A DNA stretch of 5,411 nt from Armatimonadota bacterium (GCA_003695835.1 RFHN01000262.1:1-5411); one strand, 5' to 3'. Shown: positions 1-5,411, counted from the first letter of the stretch. Translations and numbers: made by a program. The notes: generated by a model from the letters alone, not told the origin.

Positions 1-689
1 AGCTGCTCGATCATCGAGGAGCCAAACTTGAGGCGATACACACCGGCGTCGCGCTGGAAGTAAAAGCCGTCGTCGTCCTTCGTGAACTTCGGGGAGCGCT
101 CCGAGTCTGAAGTCCTCGTCAATCGTTCAGGCTCTTTGCCGTCCATCCGAAGGCGATAGATGTCGCCCTTGTACACGAACAGCATCTCGTTCTTCTTGTT
201 CGCCCAAGTGAACTCGCTGATGCCGGCGTAGTCGGGCGCCCACTCGCCCCGGCGGCGAAGTTCCTGTTCCTCCTTGCGGTCCTGCTCCTCCAGCTTCTTC
301 CGCTCCTCTTCGCTGAGGTTCTTGCGCTCCTCCTCGCGTTTCTTTTCGCGCTGATACCTCTCGGCCGTCTTCTTCGCGGTCGGGTCGAATGGGATGAACG
401 TCTCGACAGACGTGAGCCTCTTCATCTCCCCGGAGCGATCGTCGTAAAGCCAGATGTCGGTGCCGCGCTCGCCGTCAGGATTCCAAAGGAAGGCGAGGTA
501 GCGGTCATCCGGCGACCACTCGACGTTGCGAGCCGTCCTCCCAAAGAATGGGCGGTCGGGGAACAGGTCCTCGAGTTTGAGGTCGTCGCGCAGAACCGGC
601 GGGACCCAAGGCTCGATCACGGGCGGGGAGGCGAGAGGCGCCGCCCCTGCAGTTACGAGAGCAGAGAACAAGAGCGCATGTCCAATCAT
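1..689 (-). CDS. S9 (DPP IV-like) peptidase, N-terminal beta-propeller part, partial at left edge
   Basis: I translated the minus strand from the ATG at 687-689; the frame stays open for 229 full codons to the window edge, so the C-terminus, including any alpha/beta-hydrolase catalytic domain, is missing. Residues 1-20 form a short signal peptide (MIGHALLFSALVTAGAAPLA) with little positive charge. Propeller-type repeats follow: VEWSPDDRYLAFLW at 56-69 then DIWLYDDRSGEMKRLT at 78-93, and later FVYKGDIYRLRMDGKEPERLT at about 171-191 and SPKFTKDDDGFYF at 199-211. This 'WSPD..YLAF...IW..D..G...RLT' pattern is typical of the DPP IV N-terminal region and of WD40-like propellers in S9 peptidases. 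Between the first two blades, residues 104-148 are an extremely charged Glu/Lys/Arg helix, an apparent insertion. There is no good Shine-Dalgarno ahead of the ATG; a palindrome occupies that space. It is transcribed away from the MFS gene. It could instead be a non-enzymatic TolB-like propeller protein, because the catalytic part is not visible. Confidence 0.75.
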   Translation of the reverse strand, partial: MIGHALLFSALVTAGAAPLASPPVIEPWVPPVLRDDLKLEDLFPDRPFFGRTARNVEWSPDDRYLAFLWNPDGERGTDIWLYDDRSGEMKRLTSVETFIPFDPTAKKTAERYQREKKREEERKNLSEEERKKLEEQDRKEEQELRRRGEWAPDYAGISEFTWANKKNEMLFVYKGDIYRLRMDGKEPERLTRTSDSERSPKFTKDDDGFYFQRDAGVYRLKFGSSMIEQ

Positions 690-692
690 CGT

Positions 693-706
693 TAAACGGC
701 TGTTTA
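693..706. promoter_or_regulatory. Palindrome TAAAC-GGCT-GTTTA, candidate operator or 5' hairpin
   Basis: TAAAC (693-697) and GTTTA (702-706) are perfect inverted repeats around a 4-base spacer. Symmetry extends imperfectly over 691-708 (14 of 18 positions). The site is AT-rich in a GC-rich gap and begins 3 bases upstream of the peptidase ATG at 687-689, where a ribosome binding site would normally lie. It could be a regulator binding site controlling the peptidase or both divergent genes. It could also be chance; five-base arms are short. Confidence 0.3.
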
Positions 707-779
707 CCTGGTTCCACCAAGCGGATGTTCCTGCCGGGGCAAGAAGCTCCGCTCCCTCTGCCGGCTCTGGTATTGTGCT

Positions 780-786
780 GAGAAGG
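780..786 (+). promoter_or_regulatory. Purine-rich possible ribosome binding site for MFS gene
   Basis: GAGAAGG lies just before the ATG at 790-792, with a spacing of only 3 bases, which is shorter than usual. It supports 790 over the far-upstream TTG at 526. A GTG at 775-777 is in the same frame but has no purine-rich tract ahead of it. Confidence 0.35.
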
Positions 787-789
787 TCC

Positions 790-2055
790 ATGCGTGGGAC
801 TTGGTTAAGAGACTACGCTCGAGGGGCGCGCCGTTTACCCAGGAACGTTCGAACCCTCACGCTTGCGTCCTTTCTCACGGATACGTCCACGGAGATGCTC
901 ATCCATCTCCTCCCCCTCTATCTTGCCAACGTGTTGGGTGTTCGCACAGCGATCGTCGGTGTGATCGAAGGGGTGGCGGAGATGACGAGCAGCCTTCTCA
1001 AGGTCGCGTCGGGGCGGATTTCGGATCGCGTTCGTCGCCGCAAGGGACTGGTCGTCACAGGGTACGCGCTCTCCACGTTCGCCAAGCCGTTCTTCGCCCT
1101 TGCGAACTCTTGGCAGGCGATTCTATGGACAAGGTTCGTGGAGCGCGTGGGCAAGGGCATCCGCACCTCGCCGCGCGACGCGCTCATCGCGGATAGCACC
1201 CCCGTCAAAGACCGGGGCCTGGCTTTCGGATTTCACCGTGCAGGCGACACGTTCGGAGCGGCGCTCGGAATCCTCCTCGCGATCGGTCTCGTTTTCTGGC
1301 TACAGGGCAGCCAGACGGAGTTGAGCGGCCACACGTTCCGCTGGATCGTTTGGGTGAGCGTCCTGCCCGCTGCCGCTGCGGTGGTCGCGCTCGCGCTGGG
1401 CATCAAGGAAGCGCAGCCTTCCCGAGAGGGAGATGCGGCGGGCACCCCGCCGACACGTCCTCTTCGAGCGCTTGGCAAGCCTTTCTATCTGTTCCTTGGG
1501 GTGATCCTCTTATTCACGTTAGGGAACTCGTCGGACGCCTTCCTGGTTCTTCGCGCCCAGGAGAGAGGGATGAGTCTTCCCGGCGTCTTGGGGCTGCTCC
1601 TCCTCTACAACCTCGTCTATGCGACCTCGTCCGGCCCGGCCGGCCAGCTGTCGGACCGTGTCGGACGCAAGGGGGTCATCTTAGTTTCCTGGGCCATGTA
1701 TGCGAGCGCCTATCTGTTGTTGGCGTTCGCGAGTGCGGGATGGCACCTCCTGATTGCCTTTGCGATCTACGGGCTTTTTTCTGCCCTCTTCGAAGGGAGC
1801 GCAAAAGCGTATGTTGCCGATCTTACGCCCGCAGATTCTCGGGGAACGGCGTACGGGGTGTACAATGCCGCGATCGGCGTTGCAGCCCTTCCCGCCAGCG
1901 TCTTGGCGGGGATCCTGTGGCAGGGAGTCGGGGGCTGGACAGGCTTTGGGCCCTCGGCTCCGTTCTTGGTCGGGGGCTTGCTTGCTGTCCTCGCCGCGAT
2001 CCTGCTTCTCCGCGTCCCGTCAGGCCAGACCACGGCAGAAGCGGAATCCAGGTAG
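790..2055 (+). CDS. MFS transporter (12-TM type), substrate unknown
   Basis: Inner-membrane major facilitator protein of 421 residues, a normal length for a 12-helix MFS carrier. The MFS loop 2-3 motif appears in both halves: GRISDRVRRRK at residues 75-85 and GQLSDRVGRKG at 285-295. The halves also share a later repeat: RGLAFGFHRAGDTFGAALG (142-160) matches RGTAYGVYNAAIGVAALPA (351-369), the mark of the family's internal duplication. Residues 115-136 carry the RFVERVGKGIRTSPRDALIADS signature, which I know from a large, poorly characterised bacterial MFS subgroup with some resemblance to magnetosome MamH. A hydrophilic central loop lies at about 205-228. The frame is open back to 526, but that part lies antisense to the peptidase signal and propeller region and does not look like MFS, so I chose the ATG at 790. 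The serpin gene starts 9 bases after the stop, so the two probably form one transcript. Drug, sugar or ion transport cannot be told from the sequence. Confidence 0.9.
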   Translation: MRGTWLRDYARGARRLPRNVRTLTLASFLTDTSTEMLIHLLPLYLANVLGVRTAIVGVIEGVAEMTSSLLKVASGRISDRVRRRKGLVVTGYALSTFAKPFFALANSWQAILWTRFVERVGKGIRTSPRDALIADSTPVKDRGLAFGFHRAGDTFGAALGILLAIGLVFWLQGSQTELSGHTFRWIVWVSVLPAAAAVVALALGIKEAQPSREGDAAGTPPTRPLRALGKPFYLFLGVILLFTLGNSSDAFLVLRAQERGMSLPGVLGLLLLYNLVYATSSGPAGQLSDRVGRKGVILVSWAMYASAYLLLAFASAGWHLLIAFAIYGLFSALFEGSAKAYVADLTPADSRGTAYGVYNAAIGVAALPASVLAGILWQGVGGWTGFGPSAPFLVGGLLAVLAAILLLRVPSGQTTAEAESR

Positions 2056-2064
2056 CCTATTCCT

Positions 2065-3309
2065 ATGGCAAAAGGTTGGCTCTTCTCCCTGCTGCCCCTC
2101 GTGCTGGTCTTAGGATGCGGCGGGCAGGGGGCACCCACGAATCCAGGCGTGACCCGCACGGAATCGAGCGGGAAACAGGAAGCGGCTCCCCCGCCGGTTC
2201 CTGCACCCTTGGCGGCGAGCACGAATGACCTGGGTTTCCGGCTGCTCGCACACATGTCGGAAGAAGAGAACGTCCTGCTCTCGCCAACCAGCATCGCATC
2301 CCTGCTTCGCATGCTTGCCTATGGAGCGTCGGGCGACACTCAGAAACAGATGCTCGCCGTCCTCGGCGACCCAAAGGCGGGGCCGACTGAACAGCAGAGC
2401 GCCATCAAGACCCTCACTTTCCTCGCACACCGGCTCGACCCAGAAAAGCCCGAGCCGGATGTGAGCATCGCAAACGGTCTCTTCCTGCGAACGCAATTCT
2501 CGCCCAAGGACGAGTACGTCAACGCCATGCGGAAGGCCGCCGAGGCGGAGATCGTAACGCTCGACTTCTCGGACCCGAACTCGGTGAAAACCATCAACGG
2601 GTGGGTGAACGAGCACACGCGGAAGATGATTCCGTCCATCCTAGACGCGATTGAGGATTCAACCGTGATGATCGCGATCAACGCGGTCGCATTCGAAGGT
2701 CACTGGGCAGCCAAGTTTGATCCCACCCAAACGGTCCCCAGGCCGTTCCATCTCGGCGACGGCCAGACGGTCGAGGTGCCGATGATGCATCGCACAGGGC
2801 AATATGCCGCGGCCTTTCTCCCACAGGCCACGATCGTCGAGGTGCCCTATGCGGGAGGGCGATATGCCATGACGCTGATCCTGCCATCCGAGGGCACCAG
2901 CCCGAAGAAACTTCTGGAGGCGATGACCACGGAAAAGCTGAACCAGTGGCTCCAGCAAGCCGTCCCAAAGGAAATCGCCCTGGCGCTACCCAAGTGGACC
3001 TCAACGTTCGAGCGAAATCTGAACAACGACCTCGAGGCACTCGGAGCGGAACTGGCATTCGACCCCGATCGGGCGGAATTCGACGGCATCGCGGAAACGA
3101 CGGAGCGCCTCTTCGTTCAAACCGTGCTCCACAAGACCTTCGTCGAGGTGGATGAAGAAGGAACGAAGGCCGCCGCCGTCACGATGGGAGAAGACGCGTC
3201 GTCCGCCCCGGAGCGATACGAAGTCGTCTTCGACCGGCCTTTCGCTTACCTGATTCGGGAGACGAAGTCAGGCGTCCTGCTCTTCGCCGGTTGGCTCAAC
3301 CGCCCCTGA
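2065..3309 (+). CDS. Serpin-family protease inhibitor, lipoprotein
   Basis: A 414-residue serpin (about 360 residues of serpin fold). Residues 1-18 are a lipoprotein signal with lipobox V15-L16-G17-Cys18; residue 19 is Gly, not Asp, which in Gram-negative cells would favour outer-membrane sorting. A Pro/Ala/Ser-rich linker follows to about 52. Serpin landmarks, in order: NVLLSPTSIASLL at 69-81; INGWVNEHTRKMIPSIL at 177-193; NAVAFEGHW at 206-214; VEVPMMHR at 236-243; VLHKTFVEVDEEGTKAAAVT at 354-373; FDRPFAYLI at 389-397; FAGWLNRP at the C-terminus. Residues matching the shutter of alpha-1-antitrypsin (S53, S56, N186, H334) are S73, S76, N207 and H356. The hinge E364-E-G-T-K-A-A-A-V-T373 has the small residues of inhibitory serpins. 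Counting 17 residues from E364 puts P1 at Ser380 and P1' at Ala381. Inferred role: suicide inhibitor of serine or cysteine proteases at the cell envelope. The Shine-Dalgarno is weak (AGGT at 2050-2053, 11 bases before the ATG), so translation may be coupled to the MFS gene. Confidence 0.95.
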   Translation: MAKGWLFSLLPLVLVLGCGGQGAPTNPGVTRTESSGKQEAAPPPVPAPLAASTNDLGFRLLAHMSEEENVLLSPTSIASLLRMLAYGASGDTQKQMLAVLGDPKAGPTEQQSAIKTLTFLAHRLDPEKPEPDVSIANGLFLRTQFSPKDEYVNAMRKAAEAEIVTLDFSDPNSVKTINGWVNEHTRKMIPSILDAIEDSTVMIAINAVAFEGHWAAKFDPTQTVPRPFHLGDGQTVEVPMMHRTGQYAAAFLPQATIVEVPYAGGRYAMTLILPSEGTSPKKLLEAMTTEKLNQWLQQAVPKEIALALPKWTSTFERNLNNDLEALGAELAFDPDRAEFDGIAETTERLFVQTVLHKTFVEVDEEGTKAAAVTMGEDASSAPERYEVVFDRPFAYLIRETKSGVLLFAGWLNRP

Positions 3310-3798
3310 AGCCTCGTCACCGCCAGGCTCTTCGCCAGCGGCGACTTCGAAGAGAAACTGCGGCTTGCCGAAAACGATGAGGTCGCCGTTCCACAGCGGG
3401 GTCGAACCGGAGATGCGCTCAAAGTCTTCGCCCGTGCGAACGAAAGTGCCGTTGCTCGAGCCGAGGTCTTCGAGGACCCACTGCCCGTTTCGGTACTCGA
3501 TCTTGGCGTGACGCCGGGAAACGAACGATCCTTCCGAAAGCCCGCCGAGGTCCACGTCCACAGGCCCCACATTGGGATCGAAGCGACCGATCACGGCTGA
3601 CCCGACGATCTCGAACTCCGCTCCTCCCTCTGCCGGCGTCGCACCCCGCAGAACCGCTTTCGCCGAAGAGGCATCCGCCGGCGGGTTGGTCGTCTCGCCG
3701 AAATCGGACTCGCCGGTATCGGTTGAGTCCAGCCAGCTCGAAGCCTCGTCGTCCTTGAGGGAGAAACCTCGCGCCCTACCATATCTCTCGTAAAACAT
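3268..3798 (-). CDS. FHA-domain protein with N-terminal ETT motif
   Basis: A 176-residue, apparently cytoplasmic protein with no signal peptide or membrane segment. The FHA fold spans about 63-152: FEIVGSAVIGR ending at G71-R72, SFVSRRHAKIEY with S94-R95-R96-H97, WVLEDLGSSNGTFV with N116-G117, and LWNGDLIVFGKPQFLFEV at 135-152. The G-R, S-R-x-H and N-G elements are those that bind phosphothreonine in FHA domains, so binding is probably intact. The N-terminal 60 residues look disordered and rich in Asp, Ser and Thr (DSTDTGESDFGETTNPP at 24-40), with E35-T36-T37 resembling the phosphorylated motif of GarA/OdhI. Residues 153-176 are an acidic, Gly/Glu-rich tail; the last 13 are encoded antisense to the serpin C-terminus. 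It starts 21 bases after the symporter stop with a good Shine-Dalgarno, so it is probably last in the thiamine kinase-symporter unit. It likely acts as a phospho-dependent adaptor, but kinase and partners are unknown. Confidence 0.9.
   Translation of the reverse strand: MFYERYGRARGFSLKDDEASSWLDSTDTGESDFGETTNPPADASSAKAVLRGATPAEGGAEFEIVGSAVIGRFDPNVGPVDVDLGGLSEGSFVSRRHAKIEYRNGQWVLEDLGSSNGTFVRTGEDFERISGSTPLWNGDLIVFGKPQFLFEVAAGEEPGGDEASGAVEPTGEEQDA
3288..3302. other. Inverted repeat CGGTTG-GCT-CAACCG near convergent gene ends
   Basis: A perfect 6-base stem with a 3-base loop lies inside the overlap of the serpin and FHA genes, just before the serpin stop. It is symmetric, so it would fold in transcripts from either direction. 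There is no T-run on either side, so it is not a standard intrinsic terminator. It encodes Gly409-Trp410-Leu411-Asn412 of the conserved serpin end and may be incidental. Confidence 0.25.
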
Positions 3799-3805
3799 GA
3801 TCCGA

Positions 3806-3810
3806 CCTCT
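3806..3810 (-). promoter_or_regulatory. Ribosome binding site of FHA gene
   Basis: On the minus strand AGAGG precedes the ATG (3796-3798) by 7 bases, a standard spacing. It sits in the 21-base gap after the symporter stop, fixes the FHA start, and indicates independent initiation on a shared transcript. Confidence 0.6.
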
Positions 3811-3819
3811 GCCTCCAGT

Positions 3820-5211
3820 TTACCGCCGCCCACCCACCAGGCGGGCGAGCTCCTTGGCGATCGCAGGCACGGAAGCGGCTGCGAGACCGACGTAAAGAGG
3901 GATAACGCCGCCCTCGTCAATCGTCGGCACGACGCCCTGCCTCTGCAGCAGGTACCACGCGAGCGCGGCGCCGCTGCCGAGGACCGTACACAACGCCGCC
4001 GACCAGCCGCAGAGCCGAGGAAAACCGACGTACGATGCAACGGTCGGGAACAGCAGCCCCGGGATAACGATGCCCGCCACGTCGTACCAGATGCTCACAA
4101 CGCTCTGAATCTCGAGCGCGAGGCCGATGCCGATCAGCGTCGCCAGCGCGATGCCGAGGCGTGTGAGAAGAACGCGCTTCCCCTCAGTGGGAACAAGCTT
4201 GCCCAAGAGGTCCCGCCCGATGGTGCCGCCGGTTACCAGCGTGTAACCTACGAGCGCCGAGACGATGACGCCGAACACTCCGGCGAGGAAGAAGCCCTTC
4301 GCGCCGTCGGGCAGCATCGCGTCGGCGTAAGCCGGAAAGAGCTCCGCGCCCTTGCCCGCGCCGAGCGCTTGGAAGGCGTACCAAGCGGTCGTCACAGAGA
4401 GAAGGTCGAAGAACATCCAGAAGCCCACGCTGACGAGCACGCCCCTCTTCGCGGTGGTCGGATTCTCTGCAGAGGTTACGCGCTGGTGAAATCCCGGATC
4501 CACAAACGTCCAAGCCCCGATCAGGATCCATCCCAGGACATAACCGAAGCCTTTCCCGGCGTCCCAGCTTCGATGGGTTTCGGGAAGAGACGTCAGGTCC
4601 GGCAAGCCGTACTTCAGGAACGAGAGCACGACGATCAGGATGAAGGACGCGTACATCATCGTGAAACACAACAGGTTGCTCCGCGCGTCCGCCAGTAGTC
4701 CACCCTTGTAGAGGAACAACGTTCCTCCGAATGCACCCACGAGAATGGAGGGGACGAGCCCCCATCCGGTCAGCATGCTTACCAGCGTTCCCAGCATGAA
4801 CACGTGCGCCGCAGGCGCACCCAAGAACAGCAGCAAGAACGCCACGAGCATGCCCGGGACGCGACCGTACTTGGCCTCCACCTGCTCGGGAAGGGAGATC
4901 GCCCCCTCCCGACGAATCCTGGGCGCGAGCAGGAACGCGTAGGCCAACCCAAATAGATAGTACGGCAGGCCGAGCAGCACCCACGTGGAGAGACCGAAGT
5001 AGTCGAAGGCCTCCCCCACTCCCAGGATCCCGCCGTACCATGTCGTGACGAGCGTCGCGACAAACAGGGGCAGGGTCAGGTTTCGCCCCGCTGCCAAGAG
5101 CTGCAAGGTCGTGTTCTCCCGCAACCGGACGCTGAAACCGAGAGTGAGAATGCCCGCCGCCATGAGACCGACAGCGAGCAGATCCCAGACCGACAGCGTG
5201 AGACTCACCAT
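3820..5211 (-). CDS. SSF-family sodium/solute symporter, candidate thiamine or precursor importer
   Basis: A 463-residue inner-membrane transporter of the sodium:solute symporter family (LeuT fold), of usual length. Hydrophobic segments lie near residues 8-26, 47-65, 75-97, 119-145, 151-169, 181-200, 224-237, 259-282, 304-327, 348-366, 370-395, 403-422 and 437-453, about 13. Family marks: AAGRNLTLPLFVATLVTTWYGG at 40-61, the first core helix after the AGR motif; SLPEQVEAKYG at 106-116; DPGFHQRVTSAENPTTAKRG at 238-257; GVIVSALVGYTLVTGGTIGRDLL at 314-336, the helix carrying the second half of the Na2 site and the 'RD' motif. By memory alignment to PutP (S340/T341) and vSGLT (S364/S365), the Na2 pair is S318/A319, so one hydroxyl is missing. 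The ATG at 5209-5211 overlaps the thiamine diphosphokinase stop (ATGGTGA on the minus strand), giving translational coupling. The family transports sugars, amino acids, vitamins and other solutes; thiamine is inferred here from the neighbour only. Confidence 0.92.
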   Translation of the reverse strand: MVSLTLSVWDLLAVGLMAAGILTLGFSVRLRENTTLQLLAAGRNLTLPLFVATLVTTWYGGILGVGEAFDYFGLSTWVLLGLPYYLFGLAYAFLLAPRIRREGAISLPEQVEAKYGRVPGMLVAFLLLFLGAPAAHVFMLGTLVSMLTGWGLVPSILVGAFGGTLFLYKGGLLADARSNLLCFTMMYASFILIVVLSFLKYGLPDLTSLPETHRSWDAGKGFGYVLGWILIGAWTFVDPGFHQRVTSAENPTTAKRGVLVSVGFWMFFDLLSVTTAWYAFQALGAGKGAELFPAYADAMLPDGAKGFFLAGVFGVIVSALVGYTLVTGGTIGRDLLGKLVPTEGKRVLLTRLGIALATLIGIGLALEIQSVVSIWYDVAGIVIPGLLFPTVASYVGFPRLCGWSAALCTVLGSGAALAWYLLQRQGVVPTIDEGGVIPLYVGLAAASVPAIAKELARLVGGRR

Positions 5212-5411
5212 GGCGGCTCGTCGTCTCGCTCGACGAATACGGCAAGCGCGCCGACGCCCAAGTGAATCCCAAAGCTCGACCCTGTCACGCGATTCGAGAC
5301 GCTGACACGATCGCCGAGACTGAGATGAACCCCCCGAACCGGCCAGACGAGGCCGTCCGTCTCTCGGACTTCGGTGGGTACGAGCGGGATGAGCGAGACG
5401 CGCGCCCCGTC
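5205..5411 (-). CDS. thiN: Thiamine diphosphokinase, C-terminal thiamine-binding domain, partial
   Basis: I translated the minus strand from the right edge: 68 codons then TGA (5205-5207). The N-terminus lies outside the window. The visible part runs VSLIPLVPTEV, TDGLVWPVRG, HLSLGDRVSVSN and GVGALAVFVERD. This matches what I know of the small beta-rich thiamine-binding domain of bacterial thiamine pyrophosphokinases: 'SL.PL......T.GL.WPL....L.LG...SVSN........GALAV...RD', with the SN pair here at visible residues 39-40. The enzyme transfers pyrophosphate from ATP to thiamine in the cytoplasm to give the cofactor thiamine diphosphate. Its stop overlaps the symporter start by 7 bases in total, so both are read from one transcript. 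The catalytic ATP-binding domain and any upstream TPP riboswitch would lie beyond the right edge and cannot be checked. The match is by recognition, without a search. Confidence 0.8.
   Translation of the reverse strand, partial: DGARVSLIPLVPTEVRETDGLVWPVRGVHLSLGDRVSVSNRVTGSSFGIHLGVGALAVFVERDDEPPW

Larger units (their letters stand above)
690..789. promoter_or_regulatory. Divergent intergenic region between peptidase and MFS-serpin unit
   Basis: This 100-base gap separates two divergent start codons, so promoters for both directions should lie here or slightly inside the genes. I see no strong -35/-10 pair. A weak -10-like TATTGT lies at 771-776 for the plus strand, only 13 bases before the MFS start. 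A direct repeat CTGCCGG occurs at 731-737 and 758-764. The palindrome at 693-706 is described separately. The promoter role is inferred from gene layout only. Confidence 0.45.

Noticed and set aside
752..765. 14-base match CTCCCTCTGCCGGC shared with the FHA gene near 3626-3639
   Set aside because: Low-complexity GC-rich string, a single pair, one copy inside a coding region; plausible by chance.
526..789. 88-codon N-terminal extension of the MFS frame starting at TTG 526
   Set aside because: It is antisense to the peptidase signal and propeller region, which translates convincingly on the minus strand, and it shows no MFS-like sequence. The ATG at 790 gives a normal-length MFS protein.
690..789. 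tRNA, small RNA or small gene in the only sizeable intergenic gap
   Set aside because: No cloverleaf, no strong promoter-terminator pair and no convincing short reading frame; 100 bases are explained by divergent promoters.
1350..2228. Open plus-strand frame of 292 codons inside the MFS and serpin genes
   Set aside because: Rich in Arg, Cys, Ser and Pro with no recognisable domain, and it overlaps two well-supported genes in another frame; a typical high-GC shadow.
3288..3302. Bidirectional intrinsic terminator for the convergent genes
   Set aside because: The stem is only 6 bases and lacks a T-run on either strand, and it lies within coding sequence for both genes, so I list it only as an inverted repeat.
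3591..4040. Open minus-strand frame of 149 codons across the symporter end and FHA start
   Set aside because: Arg/Ser-rich out-of-frame reading with no motif; both real frames there are strongly supported.
4184..5272. Open minus-strand frame of 362 codons
   Set aside because: It is a frame-shifted reading of the symporter and thiamine kinase genes with Arg/Gly/His-rich sequence and no domain, whereas the chosen frame has clear SSF helices and motifs.
5205..5411. TPP riboswitch controlling the thiamine kinase-symporter unit
   Set aside because: Expected upstream of the kinase, which is beyond the right edge; nothing in the window shows it.

Overview
This is a compact, high-GC (about 60 % by eye) bacterial stretch with six protein genes, two of them cut by the window edges, and only one intergenic gap longer than 25 bases. 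The mix of genes is a lipoprotein serpin, an S9-type peptidase with a charged insert in its propeller, an FHA protein and a thiamine kinase paired with a sodium/solute symporter. It suggests a chromosomal region of an environmental bacterium from a less-studied phylum. Armatimonadota (Fimbriimonas-like) is my best guess, but the sequence alone does not prove it. I see no RNA gene, CRISPR array, insertion sequence or phage gene.

Layout from left to right: (1) 1-689, minus strand: the N-terminal third or so of a secreted beta-propeller peptidase of the S9/DPP IV type, running off the left edge. (2) 690-789: a 100-base divergent intergenic region with a TAAAC-GGCT-GTTTA palindrome. (3) 790-2055, plus strand: a 12-TM-type MFS transporter, followed after 9 bases by (4) 2065-3309, plus strand: a lipoprotein serpin with an apparently inhibitory hinge. 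(5) 3268-3798, minus strand: a small FHA-domain protein whose 3' end overlaps the end of the serpin gene by 42 bases, tail to tail and codon-in-register. (6) 3820-5211, minus strand: an SSF-family sodium/solute symporter. (7) 5205-5411, minus strand: the C-terminal end of a thiamine diphosphokinase whose stop codon overlaps the symporter start.

Two transcription units probably face each other. The plus-strand unit is MFS-serpin. The minus-strand unit is thiamine kinase-SSF-FHA, which enters from the right edge. The most useful functional inference is that the SSF symporter, translationally coupled to thiamine diphosphokinase, imports thiamine or a precursor that the kinase then traps as thiamine diphosphate. 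The FHA protein at the end of that unit carries an ETT motif ahead of its FHA domain, reminiscent of the GarA/OdhI self-binding switch. The lipoprotein serpin and the divergently encoded S9 peptidase both look like envelope or exported proteins, but a direct partnership is only a possibility.
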